A stretch of 64,000 nucleotides of DNA. Source: Halichoerus grypus (Eukaryota > Chordata > Mammalia > Carnivora > Phocidae). Location: assembly GCF_964656455.1 (NCBI RefSeq), contig NC_135716.1, forward strand, positions 106,858,389 through 106,922,388, in the 5' to 3' direction. Shown piece after piece: positions 24,616-36,709 of this stretch; within the stretch, counting starts at the first letter, position 1; each line of letters begins with the position of its first letter. Under the pieces are notes generated by a model. The model saw only the letters and a list, made by a program, of their open reading frames with translations. It had not been told where the DNA came from and made no database searches. A program made the position numbers and the translations under genes.

Positions 24616-24677
24616 TTAATTTTATTCAAAACCAGTTAATTTTATTCAAAAACCCGTTAATTTTATTCAAAAACCAG
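24616..24677. repeat. Short tandem repeat, three 20-21 bp units
   Basis: Three adjacent near-identical units start with ttaattttattcaaaa and end in ccag, cccg and ccag, at 24616-24635, 24636-24656 and 24657-24677. The units differ by one A and one base, so the array formed recently by slippage or local duplication. Confidence 0.9.
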
Positions 24678-24770
24678 TTTAGGTCAGGTAGTATTTAATT
24701 ATAAATGTAGATTAGGAGAAGAGACATCATTTCTTTATAGCTTGCTTTAGGTTTAAATTTAAGTTATTTA

Positions 24771-24988
24771 TTTATTTATTTATTTATTTTTTTTTTTTTT
24801 AAAGATTTTTATTTATTTATTTGAGAGAGAGAGAATGAGAGAGAGCACATGAGAGGGGTTAGGGTCAGAGAGAGAAGCAGACTCCCCGCCGAGCAGGGAG
24901 CCCGATGCGGGACTCGATCCAGGGACTCCAGGATCATGACCTGAGCCGAAGGCAGTCGCTTAACCAACTGAGCCACCCAGGCGCCTGA
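24771..24988 (-). mobile_element. Can-SINE, antisense, with perfect 20-bp duplication
   Basis: A (TTTA)n and T-rich antisense tail is followed by a GA-rich body and the antisense head ending agccacccaggcgcc. The duplication gtttaaatttaagttattta is perfect at 24751-24770 and 24989-25008. The preserved duplication and CpGs mark it as one of the youngest insertions in the window. Confidence 0.97.
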
Positions 24989-25008
24989 GTTTAAATTTAA
25001 GTTATTTA

Positions 25009-26549
25009 AAGTGAGATATTGATACCCCTAAGTTGGAATTGCTAGTTCATGTTTGTTAAAGATTTGAAATACCTTGATCTGACTTCACACTGAATATTTT
25101 CCACTACGTAATACTACTACTTTTTAAATGGAGACCATTCTCTGTAGGCACTCAAAGGGCATTAATTAAGGATACAAGATATCACTTATTAATTAAGAGA
25201 ACATAAGTGGCTTCAATAGTAATTACATACATGAATTTTATATTATTTTAAAAATATTTAATATACAAAGTTATGTCTAATAGAACTGATCTTATTTCAG
25301 ATATAGATTTGATTTCTACTCCTTTTAAAAACTTTCCATTATACCAACCGTATTTCTACATATCATTAAAAATTCCCATAAGCATGATTTTTAGTAGGTC
25401 TCTGTATTAAGCTCTATACAGACTCTGTAGGTGTAGGTATACTGTAGACAGACTGTAATTAACTTTTCTCTTTCTGCTAGGTATTTTCCAGCTTTTTATT
25501 GTTGCAAATAACATCATATTTTCTCTTAATGGAGATTTCTTAAAGGATCTCCTTTTTATTTTGAAGATTATCGCATATACATTAAAAAAATAAATCCTTT
25601 AAATTTAGCCTTTCCTAGACTCACCTTCTGAGTTCACAGCACCTTGCAGTACTCTACGAACATACTCAAACCACTTTATTTTTATTTTGGCCTGTGTGCT
25701 GCCTCCAGTGGTCTGCAGCTTCTTTGTTGTAGGGACCATGTCTTTCTCATGTTGGAGGTGTCTGTGTTGCATAATAAAACCCAAAATTTTGTCCTGAGAA
25801 CATTTGAAGAGTGGGTAACAACAAGTAATTCATTTGTTTTCTTGTCAGAACTTGTTGCTGACTTTATATTACCACAAATTTCAAGGTTCAGTTCAAAGTG
25901 TTTCACTGCTGCTTCAGCAAGTGAGGTGCATGATTAAACCTTTCAGTGAAAGTGAGGAAAACACTGACTTCCCATTTTGGAGAAGTTAATGATTATATGG
26001 CTTAAAGTTTGTGTAACTGCTGACAAGTACTGAATGGTGTTCTCTTTGTCCTCTGCAATAGATTGAACACAAAGAAGAAAACAATTCTGTTTGACTTGGC
26101 AGCATTAAAATCCTTCTGTTCTCCAGTGGAAGTTTCTTGCTGCTTTTTGGTATTACTGTTTTGCTAAGAAAATTTTTCCATTAACTTTTTTTTTTTTTTT
26201 TGGCAAATTTTCACTAGTGAAGTTTGCTTGGTTTTGAGGATGGGGGCTATATAAAATATATTCTTGCTTTTGAGGGTTTTAGTGAGCATTTTGATGGGAG
26301 AGAACATATATATTAATGATTACTTAATATCATATCCTTATGTATCAAATGAATGACAGTGACATTAGCATCTATAGAAATTCATGGATACAATCTAAAT
26401 AGGGGGAAGGACAGTGCTTCTTTAATTTTAGAGGAAATAGTACTTAAAGAAAAGTTAGCATCTGAACTAACCTAAAGTGGGTGTATCCTATATACAGAGT
26501 GATGTGAGCAGAGATATGGATATAAGAGTATACATAGACTCAATAAACA
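25009..26549. other. Unique intron
   Basis: No exon is recognised. A possible L2 3' end lies near 25625-25780 (ggaccatgtctttctcatg and the preceding wording). A 97-codon + frame at 25644-25937 and its antisense counterpart have no homology I recognise. Confidence 0.45.
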
Positions 26550-26563
26550 ACACATAGGTGAGG

Positions 26564-26712
26564 GGTGCCTGGGTGGCTCAGTAGGTTAAGCACCCGAATC
26601 TTGATCTCAGCTCAGGTCTTGATCTCAGGATCGTGAGTTCAAGCCCTGTGTTGGGCTCCACGCTGGTGTGGAGCCTACTTAAAAAACAACAGCAACAACA
26701 ACAAAAAAACAT
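26564..26712 (+). mobile_element. Can-SINE, sense, short older form
   Basis: The 149-bp copy lacks the long CT-rich body and ends in (CAA)n-A. The duplication acacataggtgagg at 26550-26563 and 26713-26726 is perfect. Its sequence (cacccgaatcttgatctcag) belongs to the older subtype. Confidence 0.93.
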
Positions 26713-26822
26713 ACACATAGGTGAGGTAGAGGTGTGTTAGAGTGGTAAGTGGGTATGAGACTGAATAGTTAGGTGATAGTTTTTATTGGTGTTGTGTATG
26801 TAATGGGGAGCCATTTAAGCTT

Positions 26823-26842
26823 TGTGTGTGTGTGTGTGTGTG
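26823..26842. repeat. (TG)n microsatellite
   Basis: Ten TG dinucleotides in an otherwise unique, G/A-rich part of intron 1. Confidence 0.9.
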
Positions 26843-28728
26843 CAATGCACACATACATTTACATGTATGTATGGAGGCTGTCATATAAGAAAGAGATGAA
26901 AGCACAGACTTGAGGTGAATAGTTTATTTAGTAGAGTACTATTATATTATAACCCAAGCATTCTGCATAAGGATCTGCAGTAGGTTGGAGAAATAGAAAA
27001 TACAAAAGACAGGCCAGATGTGACTAACATTGACTGGCATTATGTGGGTTTAAGGAACAAAAGAAGTAGTAGTTATAGATTGACACAGTATAAAGGCCAT
27101 TTTACTAGAGAAGTGATGGTATTGACAGGAGTCAAATGGAGTTAAAAAGTTGAGGGGGTAGACAATGCATTGTTTTTGGTGTTAAGAAATTGAGATAATG
27201 ATAGAACATGTAAGTGGGTTATTTGACATCCAGTGAAGTGGATGACTGTAGATCAAGGCGGAGATCTCAGGGTTAGAATATAGATATAAAGCTCAGATGT
27301 AGAAAAGTAATCATTAGTAGAAGGCATATAGTAGAGGTACAGGAACCTTTCATTGTGGTGAAGGGGGGAAATGGAAATTACAAAAATAAAAATAGTGAAT
27401 AGAAAGAGTGCTCTTAATGTCATGATGTCAGAGACCAAAGCAGATGAGTTTCTGGATAGAGGAGTGAATTAACAATATGGAATACTGTGCAGAAGGCATG
27501 GAGAGTTGAGAATTAAACTAAGACTTTTAGCATAATAACACAAGTGTTTTCACATGTTTCATTTTCTGGATTATAGTCCAACTTCCTAACTCACCATATA
27601 CTCTTTGTTCCACCCTATCCTACTCAAAAGAGAAAGTATCTTATGATAATCCTTCATACTAATAAATCCAAAAAAATACATAGATCATTAAAAAAATCAT
27701 TTTAGTTCTTATTTCTGATATAAACCACTTGCTAATGCATATATGTTTCCTTTTTGCTCTTACCCATATAAAGGGCAACTAGTCAGTCCTTGATTTATTA
27801 CCTTTTTGTGAACCTTAAAATAACGGTGCTTGCTCAATTTAGCTAATTTTTTAAAAAAATTAAAACTCAATTGGCAAGATCCTACTTCCTTATTTCTTCT
27901 TAAGTTTTGTTTTCCAGCTTTTCTATTTGCTGATCACTATTGCTTTATCTTTGATATGCTGGTATACACTTAACCTCACTTGAACTAAAATGACCCTTGG
28001 TCTTATAAATACAGATCTTTTGAAAACCAGTGTTATCTTATCCACAAAAGTTAATGGATTAAAGGTAAATCATAGTAGTTTTCATATTAATTAAAAAGAC
28101 TCTCTAAGGCTGATTTTACTTTGAGACAATTTCTGTAAAGCAAGTTTTAGGATAAAATAACTATTCCTGAATGAAAAAAGCATAAATTCTAGAATATGAA
28201 CTTTCATAATTACCCAGTGAACTTGTGAATTTTTTTATGGTAATGTAATAATCTTTATCAGTTTTCTCCCTTCATAAATTATCTTGGATTTCTGTATGTA
28301 GATTCATATATGTATTTTCAGTTCTTGCCAACATAAGATGTTATTTTAGCATGGATTTTCATAGTTATGCCTTTTCCAAATATTGATTTTCATTTAAATA
28401 TATAATGCATGGATATTTTGTAACATTATATTAGTTTATGATTACCAAAGTGAAATGTTTAAAGAAAATAGCTGTAGTACAGGTTCTTATCTTTTTTTTC
28501 TATTTTTGATAGCACTTGGTGTTTGCACATGATACTTGATTTTCAATTTTTGTAATGAAAATATATGAAGAGTATATAAATTAGTATCTAAGTTATTAAT
28601 GCTTTGCTACTCATGACTTAAAGAATAAAGGAGGATACATAATGGCTATTGTTGATTTCTTTAATACTGTTTTATTTTTAAAATTTAAGTAATGCCATAT
28701 AATACTGCTTTTTTTTATTTTGAAGTTT
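26843..28728. other. Unique and ancient-repeat intron
   Basis: A G/A-rich stretch around 26980-27460 looks like remains of an ancient repeat but cannot be named. The rest is AT-rich unique DNA with no exon signal. Confidence 0.4.
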
Positions 28729-28985
28729 CTTTTTTTTTTTTGATTGAAATTAGTTGACATATAACATTACATTAATTTCAGATCTACAACATAGTGATTC
28801 TACGAGTCTATATGTTATACTATGCTCACCACAAGTGTAGCTCCCGTCTTTCACCATACAACTCTATTGCAATACCATTGACTGTATTCCCTATGCTGTA
28901 CCTTTCATCCCCATGACTTAATTGTTCATAACTGGGAGCTTGTGTCTCCCACTCTCCTTCACCCATTTTGCCTGTCTTCTTAATA
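28729..28985 (-). mobile_element. L1 3' end, antisense
   Basis: An antisense poly(A) is followed by gattgaaattagttgacata and text complementary to the L1 3'UTR at 9040-9240 (for example catgacttaattgttcataa). It ends at about 28985; no clear duplication is visible. Confidence 0.75.
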
Positions 28986-29154
28986 AAATAAAGGTATAAA
29001 CTCAATGTGGTACTGTTTGTAATCTTAAGATAAAGCTATCTTGTAAGTTAATGCCCAGTATTTACAGTATTTGCACAGATCCACAGAAAGTAGAAATTTT
29101 TCCATGATGATTATGGACTAAATGTCTGTGTCTCCCTTAAATTTTGTGTGTTGA

Positions 29155-29349
29155 GGTGCCTGGGTGGCTCAGTCTGTTAAGCGTCTGCCTTTGGCTCAGG
29201 TGATGATTGCAGGGTCTTGGGATGGAGCCCTGAATAGAGCTCCCTGGTCAGTGGGGAGCCTGCTTCTCTCTCTCCCCCTGCTGCTCCCCCTGCTTGTACT
29301 ATCTCTAACTCTCTCTCTCTGCCAAATAAATTAAAAAATCTTAAGAGAA
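29155..29349 (+). mobile_element. Can-SINE, sense, nested in MLT1
   Basis: The head is ggtgcctgggtggctcagtc, followed by a near-complete body. The 16-bp duplication aaattttgtgtgttga at 29139-29154 and 29350-29365 is perfect and made of LTR sequence. Confidence 0.95.
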
Positions 29350-29665
29350 AAATTTTGTGTGTTGAAACCCTAACATTCAATCCATATTATTTGGAGATTG
29401 GGCCTTTGGGATATAATTAGGTTAGATGGGGCCATGAGAGTGAGGCCCTCATGCTGGGATTAGTGCCTTTATAAGAAGACCCCAAGAGAGCTCTCTGTCT
29501 CTCTGTGCCCTGTGTGGACAAAGAGAGTAGGTGAATCTCTGTAAACCAAGAAGTGGTCTCTCACTAGTAACTGGATAGGTCAGCACCTTCTTGGAACTCC
29601 CAGCCTCCAGAACTGTGAAAAAGAAATGTCTGTTGTTCAAGTTATTCAGTCTATGAGATTCTTTT

Positions 29666-29889
29666 TTTTTTTTTTTTTTGAGAGAGAGAGAGAGATAGTG
29701 CACACACCAGCAGGGTGGGGTGGGGGGGGAGTCAGGAGGAGGGGTAGAAGGAGAGGGAGAGAGAGAGAGAGAATCTTAAGCAGGCTCCATGCCCAGCGAA
29801 GAGCTCCATCTCATGACACTGAGATCATGACCTGAGCCAAAATCAAGAGTCTGACGCTTAACCATCTGAGCCACCCAGGCGCCCCTCCG
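29666..29889 (-). mobile_element. Can-SINE, antisense, nested in MLT1
   Basis: The antisense tail of T residues runs into (GA)n and a G-rich block, and the element ends with the antisense head agccacccaggcgcccc. The duplication tgagattctttt at 29654-29665 and 29890-29901 is perfect. Confidence 0.95.
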
Positions 29890-30809
29890 TGAGATTCTTT
29901 TATAGCAGCCCAAGTGGACTAATACAGTGTCTAAGTCAGAATCAGTCACCACTTTTGGCATGCTCTGTTTTGTATTAGAAATTGTAAGATTAATATCAGA
30001 TGTATAAGTAATTGTTCCTGTGTTTGAGTTCTCAATATTTCCTGAAAGACAATAAAAAGACATTTATTACAGTTAGAGAACACTGAGGCGCCTGGTGTAT
30101 GGTGTGTATTTTATAAGCAAAGGAGAGTCACATACTGGGCCTTGAAAACTAGACAACAACTTTATGTGGCTGACCTTCCCTTGTTGAGTAAAAGAGTGAC
30201 ATGATGAATGGGATGTTTTAAGATGCATAAACTATTTTATTTGTGTTAACTGTTTGTTCAGTAGAAATGAATCAGATTCCCCAGGCAAAAGGACTGGCAT
30301 TCTGAAGGGGCTCATTCACTCATTCATTTCCAGTTGATGAGTTTTTTGATGTTTTATAAATTCATCACTTTTGGTCTGACCTTTCTCTGGAAGGAATTGT
30401 AATGTGAATTCACCTAAACATGTTGAGACCAAAGGTCCATGAATTATATACTGTTGTATGTATTATAAAATGGTATCTCCATTTCTATTTATATGTAGTG
30501 GATTTTAAAAATCTATATTTGAATTTCATGACCCTTCCACACTGCCATTTAATTTGTGAAGAGCATATTGCATTTTCAGGCAGTCTCCCTTTGAAATGGT
30601 AGGCTTAGGGCACAGATAAGTTCAGGACCAATGATTTGGTTTCACCTGGATATAGCTCTGTTTTTTCTTACTATTTCATTTATGGTTAACTTTTCACCTG
30701 TTGCCTTCATCTTCATGATTCCCTTGTATATATTCAAAATTGGTAATATAAGAATATGAATATACATTGGGTGAATAGAGCCTGAAATCTAGTTCTGTCA
30801 CATATTAAC

Positions 30810-31205
30810 TGAAAACAGGTATTAAGCACTCACAGCATGCACCTTCTAGACAGTTTTATGTATCATCTTATTTATTTATATTTATTTATTTGCATACTTA
30901 TTTATTATTTAAATTCAATTAGCCAACATATAGTACATCATTAGTTTTTGGTGTAGTGTTCAATGATTCATTAATTGCATATAACACCCAGTGCTCATCA
31001 CATCACGTGTCCTCCGTAGTGCCCGTCACCCAGTTACCCCATCCCCCTATGTATCGTCTTATTTAATCCTCAAAACAACCCTCTGAGGAAGGTACATTCC
31101 TAATCACCATTTTATTGTTGAAGTAGAGGGATTGAGAGTTTAAATAACCGGCAAAAAGAGTAGAGCTAAGACCTAAGCCCAAATTTAAGTTCAGACATTA
31201 TGCAT
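30810..31205 (-). repeat. MIR, antisense, split by an L1 fragment
   Basis: The parts are 30810-30874 (gtattaagcactcacagcatg, tgtatcatcttattta) and 31048-31205 (aatcctcaaaacaaccctctg, ccattttattgttgaagtag, gagctaagacctaagccc). Together they give the antisense MIR order. Confidence 0.7.
30875..31047 (-). mobile_element. L1 3' end, antisense, nested in MIR
   Basis: The (TTTA)n start is followed by attagccaacatatagtaca, tagtgttcaatgattcatta and the cacccagttaccccatcccc end. The 18-bp duplication tatgtatcatcttattta at 30857-30874 pairs with a copy at 31048-31065 carrying one A/G change. Confidence 0.9.
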
Positions 31206-31429
31206 ATTGCTTAGTGAATACTTAATAAAATGAAAGTTGTAAGATTTAGAACTATCATAAACTCCTTTCTTCATTGATTATTTATTAACCGCGGTGACTT
31301 AGACATTGTGCATAAAGGGAAAATTGGCCTTTGTGCAGAGCTAGTAAAACGGAAAAAAAAAAAAAGAAACGAAAAGAAAAAAGAAAGTTATTTGGAAAGG
31401 TAGTCCAGCCTAAAGGAAAAGGAATCTAT

Positions 31430-31630
31430 GGGGCGCCTGGGTGGCTCAGTCGTTAGGCATCTGCCTTCAGCTCAGGTCATGATCCCAGGATCCTGGGATT
31501 GAGCCCCGCATCTGGCTCCCTGCTCAGCAGGAAGCCTGCTTCTCCCTCTCCCACTCCCCCTGCTTGTGTTCCCTCTCTCCTGTCTCTCTATCAAATAAAC
31601 AAGTAAAATCTAAAAAAAAAAAAAAAAAAA
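31430..31630 (+). mobile_element. Can-SINE, sense
   Basis: This is a near-consensus young-type copy, from gggcgcctgggtggctcagt to a long poly(A) of about 23. A possible short duplication is ggaatcta before and aaaatcta after. Confidence 0.93.
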
Positions 31631-31633
31631 AAT

Positions 31634-34027
31634 CTAGAGGTTGGCCAAAGAATAGAAGTGCATTAAAAAATAAAAATAATAATTAAGAAAATCTGAGAGT
31701 CCCTGACCAGGACTGATTAGTGTGGATTTCCAAGGTTTTCAGACTTCAGACTTATATCTTGAGTGTGGGTATAGGATGCAAAATGAAGCTGCATTCTCTC
31801 TACTTCTGCTTGCAAACCAGTAGGAGAGTGAATCATTATTAGTTCTGAGCTTATCCAAGAACCAAAGGTGCCTTTGTAAATTCCTAAAGATACTTACTTA
31901 AACTCACACTACACTTTGACTAATGATGGACATTGGAAATGGTGGGATAATTGGTTGAGATCAGGGCTTGTAAGCAAGAGGCTTTTAAGTGAGTAAGTAA
32001 TGAAAAGTTCAGATCCTCACTGATCAACATTTGTTAGATTGTTGCCTGGATGAAGGAACAAATCCTGAACAAAAGCATCAATCAATAGATAATTCTGTTT
32101 TCCTTCTGGTTAAGAATATTTATTGAAAAAAATGGCAGCACAATAAAATGTTTTATTGAAATGAAGATACTTATGTCCGTTTATGAAAAAGATGAGAAAA
32201 ACATGACTTTTATTTTTTAAATTTTTATCTGACGGAATGGGAAGTAGGAGAAAACTTATAGAAGACTCAGAAAAAGCCATCAAAGACAAAATTTAAACAA
32301 TCTAAATAAGATAAAATCTAATTTACCAAGTTCAGCCTCTAAATCTAAAATGTCAGTGTGTGTGTAACATGTTAATGGCTCAGAATTATAGTAATGGCCA
32401 GGATTGAAGAGGAAACATTTGTTTATAATTTAAAATGCAAAGGGTGAGGGAAGCTTAATGATGCATTATGTTTAGATAACTGATATTGTGATATAAAACA
32501 AAGCCACATTTTTAGAAAGAGGACATTTTGGCCAAGTGGTTTCCTGCAATTGGAATTCAAGCTCTCAAATAATACTGCAGTTCCAATATTTTTAGGCTAA
32601 TTCTTAATGCTTTTATTTGTGAAGTGAGGGCCTGCAATTGTAGTCAATATAGGCTCCTCTTTGTGCCCTCTATGGGAGGACAGAAAGACTCTCCTCAGAT
32701 GCCGAGTTTTAGTTTGTATGTTGTGGCATTCTTCCCAACACTTCCCAGAATAGTGTTGATAGACAACACAGTGACAACACATAACCCTGATCTGATCTCA
32801 CATGTAAATCTGTGTCTGGATCGTATTCTATCATTTCTTAAACTAAATAGTATAGGGAAAATTTCTCAAATTCTGGTTTTTGTTTTTGTTTTATTTTGCT
32901 TCTAGAATCACCAGTACATTTATTGTGTTACTGAAAATGATTGGGAAAGCCAAAGACCAAATTCTTTGTAGGGGAGAAAATCCCCTCTATCAGAAACATG
33001 CCTTATATCTGAAAGGGTTAACAGGCCTCTTAAAGTTCTAAATTTCTTGGGAGGGGGGACCCTGTGACCCTGTTAGGATCTGGCTTTGGTCATTTCTTAG
33101 GAAGAATGCAATTTAGAACTCTCCTATATTATTCTGCCAGCTATTTAGTTATTGATGATATTGACTTTTAGTTTTAAAATGTCTTGCTTTGGAAAATTGT
33201 TTCTAACAGCCCTCATCCACTTATATTTTGAATTTTTATGTTATATCACTTTTCATTTGGGATATTAAGTCAAATTCCTGGTAACCATTCTCCACAATCC
33301 AATTTATTTTTACCCAAGATCCATTGAATTCAACTCACTGCCTTTTTGTAAAAGGTTAACCCAATATTTCATGTTATGTTATACTTTCTACTTATGCTAT
33401 GTAAAAGAAAAGTTACTGTGATAAGCAGCCAATAAATTGCATTCGGAATGTTTATTCTCAAAAATTACATTACTATGCTGACATAGATAAACATAATCAT
33501 TTATCACAATATGGATTGTGAAGTAAAAGCTAAAATAAATGGAACCATCTTGCCTGTTACCCAGTTTTTTTTTTTTCCTTTAAATGTTGGTCACAATATC
33601 TACCTTTAAAAAATGTCATCTTCTTATTCATCAGCTTGAATTAATGTATGAGATTAGTAATGGTTCAAGGTTGAATAATGACAAAAAACACATTCATTTT
33701 ATAATAAGAAAGTGTTTTCAACTTTTTGTATAAAAATGAGGTTATATTTTCTAATGTTGGCTCTTATTAATATGTTGTTTTGTCATTATTTCATCAGAAG
33801 GAATAAGCCATTTAAAACTAATAGCTCTATTTGATGTTTGTTGTCCAGAAAACCTAGACATTTAAATTGGTGGATTTTGAAGAAATCTCATGTCCATCAT
33901 GTATAGGAATTGCTAAAAATAATCTTTATTTATATTGGGCTAATAAAGTAAGTCCCAGTGATGGTTATTAGAGTGAGTATAGTACACAGTGAAATCTGCT
34001 GAATGTAGAATTTAGTGATTATTTATT
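31634..34027. other. Unique intron
   Basis: About 2.4 kb without a confident repeat. The stretch near 32540-32900 is less AT-biased and has overlapping frames on both strands, but no conserved protein is recognisable. Nothing in it looks like an exon of DPYD. Confidence 0.5.
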
Positions 34028-34560
34028 TATTTGATAACAGCTTTATCAAGGTATAATTCACATACCACACAATTCACTGACACAAAGTATAGAATTCAAA
34101 AGCTGTTTGTGAATTCATAGAGTTGTGCTGCCATCCCCACCCACCATCAGTTTCATCACCCCAAAAGGAAACCATGTGTCCTTTGGCAATCACTCCATTT
34201 CCCCCTAATTCTTCCATCTCTGGCAAGCACAGTCTACTCTCTGTTTCTTTATATTTACCTACTCTAGACATTCTATATAAATGAAATCATACCATATATG
34301 TTATTTTATAACTGGCTTCTCTCAGCATAGTTTACTATGTTCATCTATGTTGTTTGCGAATTTCCCAAATTTCTTTCTGTTATTGATATTTGATTCCATT
34401 CCATTATGGTTGGAGAACTACTTTGTATGGTTTTAAAAATTTAGTGAGGCTTGTTTTATGGCCTAGCATATTGTCTGTCCTAGAGAACATTTTGTGTATA
34501 CCTGAGAAGAATGTGCATTCTGCTGTTGTTGGGTAGAGTGTCTTACAGATAAAGTTGTGT
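34028..34560 (-). mobile_element. Old L1, antisense (3'UTR and ORF2 parts)
   Basis: The first part has tttatcaaggtataattcac and ggcttctctcagcatagttt, seen in antisense L1M 3' ends. From about 34360, tatggttggagaactacttt, gcctagcatattgtctgtcc and gaatgtgcattctgctgttg match antisense ORF2. The two parts are not contiguous in a normal L1, so this is either a deleted element or two elements. Confidence 0.6.
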
Positions 34561-34572
34561 GTGTGTGTGTGT
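34555..34572. repeat. (TG)n microsatellite
   Basis: Nine TG dinucleotides at the edge of the old L1. Confidence 0.85.
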
Positions 34573-35850
34573 TAAATCTGACACCTGTCCTCTCTGGAGA
34601 GAGTTTCTGTTTTCTGCTTGCATAGGGTGAAGTCTTGGGCATGTGCACAATAACTCTGGGATGCTAGTGGTTTTATCAGGGCTCTAGATGCCTTTTCGCC
34701 TATTGTTGTTCAACTGCCCACCTCTGTTGGTCTGTTGGTATTACACCCAGCTCTTGGTTTTCACTGATTGTTGGCTGATTACTCTATTATTATTATTATT
34801 ATTATTTTTTTTTTTTTTCAGTGCTCTGGGCTATAAATTGCTCTACAGTGTAAGCCAATTAAATTTGGGCCCCTTTCAGGGATAGTTTTTGAAGTGAGTC
34901 TTTGAGGTTTCTTGTGACCCTAGGGGAGCTGTTCTTAACTATTTCTTTCCCTGGTTCTCTCTGGTAAATAGTCTGCCTTATGATTTAGTTTATTGCTCTC
35001 ATGAAGCTATCACCCTCCTCTTAATTGCCATCAAACTGTTGTTTTGGGAGTACCCATAGGCTTGAACTTACCCACATACTAATTCTAATAAAGTCAGTTC
35101 CTTTGCCGGGAGCTGTCTGTTCTTATGGCATGCCTCTTGTTCTGTGAAAAATCTCTGAACCACAGCTACAGAGCTAGGGGTGGTTTAGTGGCCTGCTTCT
35201 TTTGGATGGACACTCCTGCTTTATGAGCAGAGCACAAGTATAGGCAGTAGCTTCCAATCTCAGTTTGCTTCTCCTGGTATATTAAGTCCAAAGAGTGAGC
35301 AAGTTGAGATGAGGGTGATCAGGACCCCTGGGTAATTGGCATGCTGTTCTTCAGAGAGAGCCTCTGTTCTGTGAGTGGGGGCTGGGTGAAGCAAGGGAAC
35401 TCCTAACTTCTCAGCTGCACTTTGTGGAGTTTAGTTGCTGCATAGAGGTTGGGGGTGTGTGTGAGTGGGAAGGGTGGGGGCTGAGAAATACTAATAGTCT
35501 GCCCTTCTCTGGGAAATACCACAACCTCAACTGGAAGCTAGGGGCAGATGGACCCTTGTGTTCTTGGCAGCATTCCCCTGAGGTGGAATTTCTGTCATGC
35601 TGAGCTGGGAACATGGTGGGTTGGGGGGTGGGCAGGCCATCCTTCAAATGCCACAGACCTTCACTATTCTTACCAAGTTTTGGTAGATTTTTCTTGAATA
35701 ACTGTTTCTTCAATTGCTGTTTAACTTTAGCATGATTTCTGGAGATTTTAAAGGGTTCTTATTTTTACTAATTTTTATCAGTATGTTTGTTTTGCTGGGG
35801 AATTGATCTGCAGAGGTCTTCATGCCACCATTCTAGAAGACCTCTAGTGG
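34573..35850. other. Less AT-rich intron, possible old L1 5' region
   Basis: This 1.3-kb stretch has a higher G content. It ends with ccaccattctagaagacctc, a phrase I associate with antisense L1M 5' regions. A (TTA)n/T tract is at 34790-34818, and G-run clusters are at 35452-35482 and 35613-35630. A 100-codon minus-strand frame (35411-35713) has no recognisable domain. The assignment is weak. Confidence 0.35.
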
Positions 35851-36163
35851 TTTTCTTTTAAATGCTTGCTTAAGACAGGACTTTGAGATTAATTCTTTAT
35901 TGAGTTATTCAGGTGCCATTTAATGTATTTGCACATGTGTTTAAAAAGGTTTTCTCTTCTACCTTTATGCCTCACAAAGTCACAGTAAAATAGACTTTAT
36001 TTTTGGGTGAATTTGAATATAAGCTTAGAATTGAGTTCTGAGTCAATCCCTTCTGCATATTAATTGTGAGATCGCAAGTGGGTGGGTTACCTAAACACCT
36101 TGAATTTATTTGCTCATCCAAAATTTTTATTTAATAGTAGCTGTTATTAAATTAGGTAGTGCA

Positions 36164-36367
36164 GGGGCGCCTGGGTGGCTCAGTTGGTTAAGCGACTGCC
36201 TTCGGCTCAGGTCATGATCCTGGAGTCCCTGGATCGAGTCCCGCATCGGGCTCCCTGCTCAGCGAGGAGCCTGCTTCTCCCTCTGACCCTCCCCCCTCTC
36301 ACGTGCTCTCTCTCTCATTCTCTCTGTCTCAAATAAATAAATAAAATCTTTAAAAAAAAAAAAAAAA
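36164..36367 (+). mobile_element. Can-SINE, sense, 360 bp upstream of DPYD exon 2
   Basis: A near-consensus copy, ggggcgcctgggtggctcag to aataaaatcttt and poly(A). The 15-bp duplication aaattaggtagtgca at 36149-36163 and 36368-36382 is perfect. It is sense to the gene, so it offers no antisense poly(T) acceptor to the transcript. Confidence 0.96.
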
Positions 36368-36709
36368 AAATTAGGTAGTGCATGTGAAAGCAATTTGTAA
36401 ATTCTAAAAATTTAAAATGGACAGTATTGCATCTTTTCTGATTTCATTCTCATCTAAACGCTATGTATAAAATTTATCTTAAAGAGTCTTTGGTATAGTT
36501 TATGTGATTTTTAAATTTTTCATATTATAATCGATATTCTTATGAAATCAACAAGTATATTGCCTAGTAAATGATTACTTTAGATAAGCTTATTGTGGAA
36601 TTACAATAGCAGGAGGAGAAAACAACATTTTTAGTATATGTCTTGGGATGTGTGGGGTAATCTTAAAATAAAATTTTGATTTTTTTAAATGCCAATATAT
36701 ATGATTATA

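Larger units (their letters stand above)
29108..29926 (+). mobile_element. MLT1-type (MaLR) LTR carrying two SINEs
   Basis: The LTR starts tgattatggactaaatgtct, continues as ggagattgggcctttgggat and agcctccagaactgtgaaaa, and ends tatagcagcccaagtggact plus aataca. That order is typical of MLT1 LTRs. A sense SINE (29155-29349) and an antisense SINE (29666-29889) have been inserted; removing both leaves about 400 bp, a normal LTR length. Confidence 0.78.
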
